Source: Bradysia coprophila (lineage: Eukaryota; Arthropoda; Insecta; Diptera; Sciaridae). Taken from it: a DNA stretch of 64,000 nt. The stretch's first letter is position 1. Every line of letters begins with the position of its first letter. A program made the translations under genes and the position numbers. Below the pieces are notes generated by a model. The model was not told where the DNA came from and ran no database searches. It was given only the letters and a program-made list of their open reading frames with translations. Shown in pieces: positions 38,101 to 48,892 of this stretch. The stretch is from positions 7,828,729-7,892,728 of the forward strand of contig NW_023503293.1 in NCBI RefSeq assembly GCF_014529535.1. The letters are read 5' to 3'.

Positions 38101-40955
38101 TTTATATCACTTCCTATTTTGACTGTTATTTCACAATTCATAACCGAACGATTTCAGTGACGAGTTCTCGACGTCACTTTAATTCAGGGATATGGAAAAC
38201 ATTTTTTTTTAATTTTCCTCAAATTTTCATGTATTTTCCCACATTCTTTCAAATTTCCCCAAAAATATTTTTCGGGAAAGTTAAGAAAAGCGTGGGAAAA
38301 TTTTAGAAAAATATTGGAAACTGTTTTCTCAAAAATAGCTTCAGAAGCTTGTTGGTTCCCCCTTCATTTATTCCACCCATATTTAACTAACAATAAAATG
38401 ATAAAAAATATGCTCGTAGTATACGTCGTCGATTAACCATTTTGTTTTTTAATATAAGAAAATAATTTTAACCCAAGCTTTAAGCACTGTAGTTTGTGGT
38501 TGATGGTTGAATATAACATAACATGTAAAAATTCTTTTTTCTAGCTAAACCAGCCTAACATATATCATCACTAAAAAAGTAAAAAAAAGTAAAAATCGTG
38601 TTGTCTCTTCATTTGCCGATGTGAGAACAACTCCTTTTAACCACACAAATTAAATAAATAAAAAAAGTCATCTGTAATGTAATGCAACTCAAATATTTAA
38701 TTGATAAAATTCATTTTTAAGGAATAGGTGATTGAAGCTACTACTAAATTTGTGTTACACGTTTTCTTTCGTTCGTGGTTGTTATTGTTGTTTTACCCTT
38801 CTTCTTTTTTAAAGAAAAAGCTTGCATGAGTGGTGGTTTTCCGTTTAAATTATTGCCCTGCTTGAGTTTTTCATCGTTATTTCTGTTTGCTTTGTGCTGA
38901 TGTGCGATCGTGAAAGGAGATGCAGAGCCTAATATTTTGAAATGTTTCACTTAAATCTACGAACATCGGGTAATCTCAAAATCGGAGATTTATTTGTGCA
39001 GTCGATGTCATTGATGGATTCTCCATTAACGTTTTACATGTTTGATCGGCGAAATGTCTTTGTTCAGTTGAACGAAATTTAAAAATGAATCATATAAGCA
39101 GCAGCGAAACAGCAACACTACAAACTCGCACATTTTACATGTAAAAGATAATTTACTTTTACCCTTATGTCTAAGAGGCTTGACGGCGACATAAACGCTT
39201 GGTGCAGGTGGCCTATTTTCGAGTAATCGGTTTCTTCAAATTTATCGAACTTTTTTCGAATATCTTTTTTTTGAGAAATAAAAGAAAATTTTCGACGAAT
39301 TCGAGAAACATCAGGAACACGATTTCTCCAAAAAAGGCACTGACTTGATGGCTGTTTATTGAAGTCATAACTGGGAGAATTTCTTGCGACATTTTTCTCG
39401 TTGTCCTTACAGAGTCGAAAGAAAGCTTCAAACACTTTTCAGTGAGAAAATCTTTAAGGCAAGGTTAAAACGTCTTACGTCACATGTTAACATTGCGATA
39501 GCAAACCGCTTTAACCTAGCCGAAGACCGAAGAGAAATAAATTTTTCATGACGCTTTTCTCAGATATTAGGGAGTTGAGTCCCCGTACATTTTGTATGGA
39601 GAAGTTACTAATAAATTCCGAGTTTAACGTCAACTATAAGTGAAAATCGCAATCCCCTTGTTGATTTACTGAATGATTCACTGAAATGTATTGCTAAAAA
39701 TTCATAACTTCAGGTAAACAGGAGATTCACTTTCTCATGGATTCCGATAATGGTGCTTAAATGGTGCACGGAAATCCTCCTGTCGAAGAGGAATCACATT
39801 TGCAAACCATATTTTTTTTCGTTGAGTGCATGAATGTTGACTTATTATTTTCGTTGAATTAGAGTGAAATAGGTCCAGCGTTAGAGCGAATTGCCGCCAC
39901 ATTAATTTTGCTTTCAATTTCATAAATTTATTATTTTCAGATTGTATTTTTGTAGCTCAATTCATTTGCAGTTTTCTTTCTTTCTTTTTTTGCTGTACAA
40001 TTTTTCTTTGTCTTGTGAACGATTTTTTTAGATTTAAATTTGAAAATGATCGCCGTGTTGTTGAGCCGACTAATGTCAATCGCTAACCAAATGGATTTAT
40101 AGAATTTCGCTGAATATTTCAGTGATCTAAAAAATGGTATTCCATTTGTAAGTCGTTGCGATTTAGTTGCGATTCCGTGACGAAATGGAAAGTGGGAAGA
40201 GTGGGACCGCAGTGTTGAATTACCCAAATTCGCGATATATTTTCATATGAATAGGTAGTAGATACGTGACATGTCACATTAGCGAATTATAAGAACACTG
40301 AAATTTCATTGATTTAGCTCCGCTTCCAATAAGGCAATAGAATGTCAATAGAAGCTTTACTGATATATTTAAAAAAAAACGCCTAAGCCTATTAGAAGCG
40401 GAGCTAAATGATGTGACCAGTTACTGTATTTAAATATTCATATATGGAAGCATTGACATAATAAATAATTAATAAATAATTACGGTTCTTTAGTTCCTCA
40501 CTCATTAAATTTCTGCGGCGAATGCTGTCACTCAAGTTGTATATTCGAAAGGCTCGTCAAAGTAGCAGAAATAAATCCGAATTAAACCGGACATACCACG
40601 ACGAACGACGAACAACAAAACCCGTCATTTCATCGATCATTTTCTAATTTAAAAAACAAAAGAAAATTGACTTCACATTGAACAAGCCATAGAAACAAAC
40701 CAAAAAAAAAAATTGCCAAAAATATATTTAATCTAATCCAAATTTTACCGTTCCCCGTTACCTCCAACGCCAGGTTATGACACACTACCAATTGACTCAA
40801 TGCAGGGCCTAGAAATTGGAGGTGGTGGTCCAACGTCACCGTACGCAATGGACATGGATGTTGGTGAAATTGGTGCTGGCGAACTTCTCGAAGCCATGCC
40901 ATCGCCGCCACACGACAATAATCAGGTGGCCGCTTGGTATGACACTGACCTATAG
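29174..40955 (+). CDS. arm: Armadillo (beta-catenin)
   Basis: Wnt/Wingless effector and adherens-junction protein. Coding exons 29174-29195, 32981-34617, 34689-34889, 34982-35251, 36602-36692 and 40774-40955 join in frame into 800 residues. The N-terminal phosphodegron DSGIQSG is at 38-44 (GSK3/CK1 sites). The twelve-repeat armadillo domain runs from about 150 to 670 ([31 protein letters not shown]). The C-terminal activation tail holds [12 protein letters not shown] and ends AWYDTDL, a PDZ-type end. The tail lacks the Gly-rich insert of the Drosophila protein, so it is about 40 residues shorter. The start exon carries only seven codons, and its reading MSYTNRTMSH matches the fly N-terminus. 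The 3' UTR (to about 42430) has AATAAA at 42381 and 42426. Large introns hold MITEs and one copia gag fossil. Confidence 0.97.
29196..32980. other. Armadillo first coding intron, 3.8 kb
   Basis: GT at 29196 and TTTATTTCAG at 32971-32980 bound it. It is AT-rich with many T runs and TTG/GTT simple repeats (30895-31020). Apart from the gag fossil at 32044-32778, I find nothing coding. In flies such long 5' introns often hold enhancers, but none is visible as a clear motif cluster here. Confidence 0.6.
32044..32778 (+). mobile_element. Copia-type (Ty1/copia) gag fossil
   Basis: One open frame of about 244 codons in the first coding intron of armadillo, same strand. It has the features of a copia-type gag: an opening like [20 protein letters not shown], then [23 protein letters not shown] and [11 protein letters not shown]. 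The gag-like part reads through without visible breaks, so this piece looks whole and fairly young. I see no pol region and no long terminal repeats within several kb, so it is a fragment of an LTR element or a gag-only copy. It could also be a captured host gene, which I cannot decide. Confidence 0.7.
35252..36601. other. Armadillo intron 4, 1.35 kb, with a half MITE
   Basis: Bounded by GTTTGT at 35252 and CATTCACAG at 36593-36601. It holds CA-rich microsatellite (35560-35590) and, at 36040-36122, a left half of the CAGCTGATCCAC element found whole at 25800-26008. In Drosophila skipping of an armadillo C-terminal exon makes a neural isoform; the exon after this intron (36602-36692) is 91 nt, not a multiple of three, so skipping it would change the frame of the tail. 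Confidence 0.6.
36693..40773. other. Armadillo last intron, 4.1 kb
   Basis: Bounded by GTATGT at 36693 and CCAACGCCAG at 40764-40773. Mostly AT-rich. It has a GTAGCCTACATTTGCGTGTC...GATGATATCTCTT segment at 37687-37733 related to the foldback at 50798-51220, a T-rich degenerate tract at 38190-38340, and a small foldback at 40312-40412. No gene recognised. Confidence 0.55.
40312..40412. mobile_element. Small foldback, ATTTAGCTCCGCTTC ends
   Basis: Left ATTTAGCTCCGCTTCCAATA and right TATTAGAAGCGGAGCTAAAT are inverted with one mismatch region. The rest, about 60 bp, is AT-rich. Length is about 100 bp, with one copy in the window, inside the last armadillo intron. Confidence 0.6.
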
Positions 40956-42605
40956 AAAAAAAAAACAGAAAAAAATCATTCGTCGTCGTCGTTTTTTTTT
41001 TTTATTTTCATTTTCATCATCGTCGTAATAGATTTATTAAATGAATAAGACTTAGTATTTAGTATATGTCATACAACAATATATACTACGTATACTATTA
41101 TACTTAAACAAATCAAGAGAGAAAAAAAAAACAAGAAAAGGAAGCGAACACTCACATACACACACAATATACACACACATATACACGATACAAAATAGTA
41201 CATATAAGTAATTTGTAAGGATAATGTCGTTAATTTATCATCTACTTTTTTACGTATTTTTTCTTCTGTCACAGCTTAACTTTTTTGTTTGGTAGAATTG
41301 TCTTTTTAAGCCATATTATAATTGTTGTCGTGTAGACAGATTCATCATCATCAAATCTCGTCCATCTTCGGTAGGGCCTATATTTTAAAGACAATTTAGT
41401 AAAATTTTGAATATTCCATTTATGATAATTTGCACATCCACATCTGTTGTGTTTAAATCATTTTCCTGTTTTTTTATTGATTTTTTTTTCTTGGTCCCCC
41501 TTCCACCCAAAACAATCATTTAACATAGCTTTACATTGTGATTATTTTTTACATTTTTTTCTTCTTTAATATTTTATTGTTTAAAAACGGATAAAGAATT
41601 TTTTTCGGATCAAAACTCACTATATAAATTAACGCAGATTAAAAATCGGACCCAGGAGAATTACATCAAATTTTTTCTGCTGGGATGTGTTTTTAATCTC
41701 ATTTTGCACAACAAAATCTTTCAATTTGTTGACAGATTGATTCGATTAAGATACAGCTCCCAATTTTATATTTGAATTTATTAGATTTTTTGTCAGTTTT
41801 TTTTATGTTAAATTTTATTTCCAGATTTATTTTCTATATTTTGTGTAAGGATAAACAGAGTAAAAGAAAGGAAAAAAAAATATTTCGTATTTTAAAGTTA
41901 TTTAAAATCAATCGATTATGTTTATTAATTAAGGCAAAGACGACAAATGAAAAATCCCATCAACTCCATTTTGATTATTTTTTTAACCATTTTTTTTTTC
42001 TTGTGTTCATTTAGGGACCTCTAAACAATAAGTTGATGCGATTTTTCGTCATGTCCTTTTTTATTTGGGAAATGAAAATCAAAATGAATTTTTTTTTTAT
42101 TTTAAACCTTTCTTAGAGAATAAAATAATTGAGAGAAAACAAAAAAAACAAACCAGAAGTATAGAAATAGTTATTAATTAGAGAACAAGAGGAAACAAAC
42201 ACAACCACATAAAAAAAAGTAAATTAGAATAGACCGTGATGTCAAGAAATCAGATAAATATACACAAAATTGACATCATTCTATCTCTTTTTTCTTCGAT
42301 TTAATCCATCATCATAACATATATGACATGTGTAATTTCCGAGCATGAACGGAAACAAATTTTTTTATTGTGTTATTTGCCAATAAAAAGAAAATTAATA
42401 ATTTTACGTATTAAGTAAGAGACATAAATAAAGCGTATTGAAAAATCATTTACGCACTGTTTTAATTGCGGATATCAATCTGTTACTTTCCCTATAGACT
42501 GAGGAATTGGTTCTAGCATTAATCGTTCGACAGGCCAGCGGGCCTACTTTATGGAATTAACTCTTAAAATTCCAAAAAAATCCATACGAATTCTCGAATA
42601 GTAAT

Positions 42606-43150
42606 TTATTTCAAAAGTTAATTTTTCGCAGCTGAGTTGCAGAAAACGATGTGTGCAACACGTTGCGGTAGTGGTAGTTTTTGCATACAACGTTTTCTGC
42701 AACCAGCTGCGAAAAACTAACTTCTGAAATGCAAAACGTAGCTCAACCTTTCACATACATTCTACTGTATGAACGAAATATTGTATGAACGATCAAGTAA
42801 ACTGCTTCAAAAATTGGTTCACTACGATTTTTTATCTCAATAGCCGAATTGTCGGAGGTGTTGCAGGATAAGCATCGGGTTTTGGGGTCGGGGGTTCGAA
42901 AGTTGGTCAGGGCAGAATTTTTATTAAAGGGTAATGGTTCAGAAGGAGTGGCGAAATGTAGATCCTTTTCACCACTAGTGTCGATCGCCACCCAAATCAC
43001 GCATCAAAAAGTTCAGCTTTCGCAGCGGAGTTGTAGAATAGTTATTTGTTAACCAATGGTAGAAAATAGAGGAAATTTAACCAAGAGCGAAAGTTCGCCC
43101 AAAGTGGAATTTCCTATTTCTCCCCGAGGTGAACACAACGTTTTTCATGC
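42606..43150. mobile_element. Composite foldback with internal tRNA-like module (second copy)
   Basis: The first foldback (42606-42722) has arms TTTTTCGCAGCTG and CAGCTGCGAAAAA around GTTGCAGAAAACG / CAACGTTTTCTGCAAC. Next is TGAACGATCAAG, shared with 17634-17645, then the tRNA-like module. A TTTCGCAGCGGAGTTG segment follows, and finally a second foldback from AATAGTTATTTG (43034) to CACAACGTTTTTCATGC, with arms AGGAAATTT / AATTTCCT. The order of parts matches the 17336-17960 locus. Confidence 0.55.
42838..42930 (+). repeat. tRNA-derived SINE-like module (second copy)
   Basis: TAGCCGAATTGTCGGAGGTG is A-box like and GGGGTTCGAAAG is B-box like, followed by GGTCAGGGCAGAATTTTTATT. It aligns with 17764-17860 in boxes, spacing and 3' tail. 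Both copies sit between foldback parts. Confidence 0.5.
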
Positions 43151-43274
43151 TTGCGTTTTGCTGAACCCGCCATTTTAGTGGAGAATATGATCATTTCCTC
43201 TCCTAAAATGGTGCCTCTCAGAATTACAACAAAACGCCTTTTTCACAACGCTTCAAAGTGGGCAAAATAAGGAT

Positions 43275-43516
43275 TTTCGCATCGCTAGCATGAACAATTT
43301 ATTTTACATGCCACATGCGTCGAAATCCGTACTTTTCATGCTTCTAGCACTACTTTCGACGATCTCAGCATGTAAAATCCATTACATAACTCGATATAAA
43401 AATGAAAAGTCTTGTTATCGTGTGTTTATTGACAAAATTCACACGAAAACTCACTTCGTTGGGGTACAATCTACGAAATTGCTTAAAATATACCGTCCAC
43501 AACAGATACGTAAATA
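43275..43516. mobile_element. Foldback relative with GTAAATAACTAT end
   Basis: Contains TTTTACATGCCACATGCGTCG and CAGCATGTAAAATCCATTACATAA, then ATAAAAATGAAAAGTC, an AAATTCACAC(G)AAAACTC segment, and the end ACGTAAATAACTAT, the inverse of the AATAGTTATTTA end. The element at 54640-54862 matches it part by part. Both are non-coding despite small chance frames. Confidence 0.5.
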
Positions 43517-43797
43517 ACTATTGATAAGCGATCTCCGGAGTTAATATAGCGAAAATCGCTCATAAAATTTAAAAATTTGAATTCCCTTCAATGAGGCCCG
43601 GCAAGGCAAAGTATATAAACTCTGAAGGTTGCATTACACAAAAACTCACGGAACCCTAGTATAATTTTTATAACGTTGGCCACAAGTCCTACCAACGCAA
43701 GTAACGAATCATTCACCAGAATCTTGGGTTCGTTAAAGTTTCTTACCCTTTGATCGTTTACGATAGATTTGTTCCATGGCGATGTTCTTATACGGTT

Positions 43798-43920
43798 TTT
43801 AAGTAGAGCGAGACGGAAAATTAACTCGAGGTCTGCTGTCATCGATAATACAAAAGAATCTGACAGCAGACCCCGAGATGGAACAATAGGTTGTCGGTTC
43901 GCCATCTCTCTCACTTAAAC
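43798..43920 (-). mobile_element. MITE, TTTAAGTAGAGC / TCACTTAAAC family (copy 1)
   Basis: Starts TTTAAGTAGAGCGAGACGGAAAAT and ends GCCATCTCTCTCACTTAAA, with an internal inverted pair GGTCTGCTGTCA / TGACAGCAGACC around a short AT-rich loop. The opposite-orientation copy is at 53889-54013 in the YAE1 intron. The small minus-strand frame across it is not a gene. Confidence 0.65.
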
Positions 43921-44489
43921 ACTTGATACGAATTGTCAAATTTCATCCATAGAGACATACCCTCATCAAACCGATCACTATGGATGAAATCGTGTTCGTG
44001 CGGCCAGTTTTCTTACAGAAATTTCTCCAGTTACACGAGCTGTACAGGGTCGAGTAAGGTGTCATTACTATTATGTATACTAACAGTGAAGCTAGCTCTA
44101 GAATTTCATTATCAGATAGTTAAACTTTCGACTACAAAGGGTCTTCCAGTCTTCCAGCTTTACTTTAATGTTGATTTAATGTTGACGCTGATGTGAATGT
44201 AGTGAAATTGCCGGCGTTTTCTCCAATTCTTTTCGCAATTATAATCATGAAAAAAAAAAACAAAATGTTCTTGTAAAAGAAAAACTTTTTGACGAAACTA
44301 TGAAATATTTGAATCGCGCGCATATACCTTGACCATATTTCTATTCAAAATAGTGCGCCTCGAATCGAGCGAAACGCAAAATTGTCATTTCAACGCACAG
44401 ATTGTCATTAAAACGCAATTTCATAGAACTAGAGAATTGTCACTACATAGCATTGTCCTGGTGAAAAATTGTTGCTTACAAGTGAAATT

Positions 44490-45071
44490 ATGGAGTGTTG
44501 GTACAAAGATTGTACACACAATTCAATAAATAATTCATGCAGATTTCGAGCGTTACCGTCATACCATTGCCAGGCAAAAATCTGGATGAGATATGCAGGG
44601 TGAGATAAATAGCAATTTAATAACAAAACCCAAATCTAATTAGTTATGATATATTCAGTATTACCGGTAAAAAGAGGTCGAAGACACCAGTAATATGTAC
44701 ATGTCACTTTAATGGAAAAAACGAAAATCCAATACCATATTTTGAAAGAAACCAATGCCAGGACGACGAACTACAAGTTAGGATAAAGACCGAAATAGAG
44801 AATGAAAGTGAAGTACGACTGAACGACCATAACAATGTGAATAAACTTTTTAAAGAACGAGCCCCAGTACAGAACACAGGACGAGCAACATTAAGGAAGC
44901 AGATGTAAGTGTTCGGTTCATTTAATTTTCTTTATACTGGAAATAATGGCTTCGCCAATTGAATAGTAATGCTTTCCGAGTAATCACTGTAGATACCATT
45001 TACTAACTTACGCTAATAACTACAGTGCTGTCGTACTGAGAAGTGAAGAATTTTCCGTCGATTTCGAATAA
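44490..45071 (+). CDS. Small THAP-domain zinc-finger protein
   Basis: Exons 44490-44599 and 44659-44904 (or to 44908) join in phase 2 to give a THAP-type C2CH finger. The pieces are CWYKDC at residues 3-8, FRALP at 19-23, IWMRYAG at 31-37, and PVICTCHF at 47-54, with C50-x2-H53-F54. Spacing of about 41 residues from the second to the third Cys is normal for THAP. After the finger come an acidic/basic stretch and GRATLRKQ. The second exon ends in ATGTAAGT, which is either ATG-TAA (119 residues) or a splice donor. If a donor, an acceptor at 45025 adds AVVLRSEEFSVDFE and a stop at 45071. THAP domains bind DNA and occur in P-element transposases as well as host regulators. No transposase domain is seen nearby. 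Function unknown. Confidence 0.6.
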
Positions 45072-46279
45072 TCATTTCGATCGGGCTACACACTACAGCT
45101 CGGGAAATTATCCAAAATCCACAGTCTACAACAAATAAGTAGATAACTAAAAATCACAGCGCCAAAAGGTCATCTATTTTTCGAGTCTATGTTATTTTTG
45201 ACAAGTTGCTATGCAATTTATTTTATGATATCCTCGTCTCGTGTATGAAGTTACGATTTTGTAGTGATGAAAACTTGATTTTTTTTAACTTGTCGAAAGA
45301 TGTCCTAAAGAGGTGAAGCCGAGCAGGATAAGCTTACGACGTGTCCTAAAATTTCCGCTTTTTAACTTGTAACTAGTTAAAAGTGGAAATTTTAGGACGC
45401 GTCGTAAGCTTGTCCAACTCGGTCATAATGAGACAAACAACAAAAACAAATAAGTCACTCGATCGCGGCTCAAAAGGTATGAACTGTTATTATTAGAGGC
45501 AGAAGACTGAAGACCAGATAATTATAACTTGCCTTTTGCGACTTTTCGTTGAATTTTTTAATATATTAGTTTTGATTTATCCTGTAAAGCAAGTTAAAAT
45601 GACTGGTCCGAATTATATAACTGGTCTCTCATCTATTAGTCATCTTTTTGAACTTATAAGTTTGTTGTCGTGACGAAAAATTTCGGACCTGGCGGAAAAT
45701 GGTTTAATTACTAGATCGAGAATATCGAAGATCAGTTAATTGTAACATGCATGGGGAGACTCGTCATTGAATATTTTCATTTATATTGTTATGATCACAG
45801 CGAGACTTCGAAGTCCAGTTATTTATAACTTGTCATTTCATATTTTCATATAAGTTTTTTTACACATCTTTCAAGACAAGTTAAAACAACTGGTCCAAAC
45901 TATATTTCCTTCTTCCTCATCAAAACAGTCTATAAAATGTTTAAATCAAGAGAGAAACCAGTTTCGTGAGTACAGATCAGTTCTGGTCAGTTTCCGCTAG
46001 AGGTGTAGCTGTCAAATAAAACAAAACAAAATTGAAATCGGCAATGGAATCATGGAATGTTTGCAACAACAAGTTTGACAGCTACACCTCCAGCAAGTTT
46101 TAACCGGTCAGCTTACCACCCCACTCATGCTTTTATTTCGCTATTTAAACAGACTATAGAGTGTTTAAGAATAGCGAAAATCAGTTGAATTTATCATGTC
46201 TTGGCTGTCTAGAATTCATGTATGAAAAATAAAATTGAGTGTCAAACACTGCTTACAAACAAAATGTATGCGATCTCTC
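45072..46279. other. Repeat-rich intergenic block
   Basis: Holds a foldback (45295-45420) and four or more decayed copies of the CAAGTTATAATTAACTGGTCTTCGG element (about 45485-45560, 45590-45630, 45680-45760, 45790-45900, 46130-46220). An inverted pair GAGGTGTAGCTGTCAAA / TTTGACAGCTACACCTC lies at 45999-46092. No coding frame recognised. Confidence 0.5.
45295..45420. mobile_element. Foldback with about 48 bp arms
   Basis: Left arm CCGAGCAGGATAAGCTTACG... to GCTTTTTAACT, right arm AGTTAAAAGTGG... to CTTGTCCAACTCGG, with roughly 90 percent pairing and a five-base centre. The outside carries GAGGTGAAGCCGAG, similar to the CGAGGCGAAGCCGAGG apex motif of other foldbacks here. Confidence 0.6.
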
Positions 46280-46567
46280 TCATTTCAATGTGCGACCCCG
46301 ATACCAGTTGTAATAAACTATTGAGAAATCGCTCTCCTTAAACATATATTTCCTTCTCTCGCATTCGCCAAGTAAACGGCCTTGCTCATCATAATAGTCC
46401 ATATTGTGAGCATTTTTATGGCACCACTGCATGTTACATGTAAAACCTAACAGCCCTGTCCGACAACACTGAAAACAGTAAAAACACCACCGCTTGGAGG
46501 AAGTGTCAAAATATTTTGTGCGACAGCTCAAACACCGGGGTAAAGCCAAACAAAAACATAATAAATT
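46280..46567 (-). CDS. Cysteine-rich open frame, possible exon of unknown gene
   Basis: An open frame of about 95 codons with 11 or more cysteines. It has CLSC, then WCFYCFQCC, then CNMQWCHKN, and ends CERRKYMFKESDFS...YNWYRG. The composition looks selected, like a zinc-binding or disulphide-rich module. There is no ATG in frame (the frame opens at a TAA near 46568), so it would have to be an internal or last exon, or a decayed copy. It lies divergent from and just upstream of the HP1-like gene. I do not recognise the family. Confidence 0.3.
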   Translation of the reverse strand, partial: NLLCFCLALPRCLSCRTKYFDTSSKRWCFYCFQCCRTGLLGFTCNMQWCHKNAHNMDYYDEQGRLLGECERRKYMFKESDFSIVYYNWYRGRTLK

Positions 46568-46616
46568 TCGAAATTACCAAAGATTTGGTAAACAAAAACG
46601 AAAAAAATTCAACAAA

Positions 46617-47440
<824 letters not shown>

Positions 47441-47711
47441 AAGGACTAGTCGCCAATTTTCGTCGGCGAAACTAATTTTACATGAAATGGGAGTGTGATG
47501 GAAGTACAAATAAAACGTGACGTGTGAACGTAAACAAGCATTAGTTTAATATCTTTTGCTACTTTTTGTGGTATAAATCCGTCCCACCTTACTGGAGCAG
47601 GTCAGTGTTTCGACGGATGTTTTCTCGTCAACTTTGTTGCGGTTGAAAGAAGCGTTCTCGCTGCTCAAATCTAGTTTTATTCGTCTAAAGTCGTTCGTTC
47701 CAATCCATCTT

Positions 47712-48671
47712 TTACACTCTAAATGGAAACAGATGATTGTCTAAGTTGAAGTGGCCCAGATCGCCAAGCCGAAACATTTTCAAAAAAAGATGTGCAGCCG
47801 AATCCAGGTCCGGTTTGAGTAGTGTCTCTGCTTCGAACATCTTGACTTTTCTGTATTTGTTGAACATCTTTGCACAAGAAACCAGCACTTCCACTATATT
47901 GTCGGTCGGATTAGACAGGCCCACACGATCCACGTATTCGAACTCTTGATTTCTGTTCAACCAGTACAGCATATAATCAGCTATCAGTTGCGGTCCCACC
48001 AAGTGATCTTGCAGGCAACTGCACAACGCCAATTTCATTCCAGTTTCGACGTCTTTCACATTGGGTGTAAGAATACCGGGCGTGTCCAATAGGTACATCA
48101 GTGGATCTTCGGACATCTTTATTTTATTCAACACACTGCGAGTTATACCAGCCACGGCACCTACACGCGTTGCACTTTCCGCCCGAAGATGACGATTTCT
48201 TAAAACGTTTATCAGCGAGGATTTGCCAACATTCGGTACACCGATCACCATCAACGTGTGATCGGCCGTTTCGGTGCGATGAAAGCGATTGGAATTGGAA
48301 ATCAGTTCCCTTGCTCGTGGCACAAGACTTTTGATTCCCTTGCATAGTGGATCTTTACTGTTTGTAAACACAACATCTTGGATTCCCTCGTCACGTTGTA
48401 TCTGTTCGGCTATTTTTCTGTGATATCGGCTGTCAGTCAGGTCCTTCTTATTTAGCACCAATATGTGAGGCTTCAGCCCGCTGACGGTGTACTTGAAGTC
48501 CGGATTTCGTCCCGATAATGGTATTCTAGCGTCGTGTACTTCAATGATACAGTCGATTAATTTCAGTTTCTGTTGCATTTGTTTCAAGCCTTTGCCCATG
48601 TGACCGGGAAACCATTGAATCACATCTTTTGTCGGTATTTGAAAACTGTTTCTCAAGTTTCTTGGTATCAT
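47712..48671 (-). CDS. Mtg1: Mitochondrial ribosome-associated GTPase 1 (MTG1)
   Basis: Single exon, 319 residues, close to the human length of 334. It is a circularly permuted GTPase of the YlqF/MTG1 type: the G4 motif NKKD (74-77) comes before the G1 P-loop GVPNVGKSS (144-152) and the G3 motif DTPG (196-199). The N-terminal WFPGHMGKG is diagnostic of the family. It acts in the assembly of the large mitochondrial ribosomal subunit at the inner membrane. I start at ATG 48671; an in-frame GTG 11 codons upstream is not a likely start. AATAAA on the minus strand lies about 31 bp after the stop (47676-47681). Confidence 0.94.
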   Translation of the reverse strand: MIPRNLRNSFQIPTKDVIQWFPGHMGKGLKQMQQKLKLIDCIIEVHDARIPLSGRNPDFKYTVSGLKPHILVLNKKDLTDSRYHRKIAEQIQRDEGIQDVVFTNSKDPLCKGIKSLVPRARELISNSNRFHRTETADHTLMVIGVPNVGKSSLINVLRNRHLRAESATRVGAVAGITRSVLNKIKMSEDPLMYLLDTPGILTPNVKDVETGMKLALCSCLQDHLVGPQLIADYMLYWLNRNQEFEYVDRVGLSNPTDNIVEVLVSCAKMFNKYRKVKMFEAETLLKPDLDSAAHLFLKMFRLGDLGHFNLDNHLFPFRV

Positions 48672-48892
48672 AGTGTTCGATTTCCAATATTTACAGAATT
48701 TCACGATTTGCGGTTAAATTTCCTCCCGGTTCTTCTCAATGACATGCAGTGTTGCCATACTGAGACTTTTTATTTTTAAATTTATTTTGCGACACAATCG
48801 AACATCAAATATAGCCAATATTGCTGCTTAGCAATATTTATTTGACATTATCTGTGAAATCGTTGGCAATTTTAATAGAGTGTTATGATGAA

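Noticed and set aside
43588-43914. 108-codon minus-strand frame
   Set aside because: It runs across the MITE at 43798-43920 and has no family motif; chance frame in repeat DNA.
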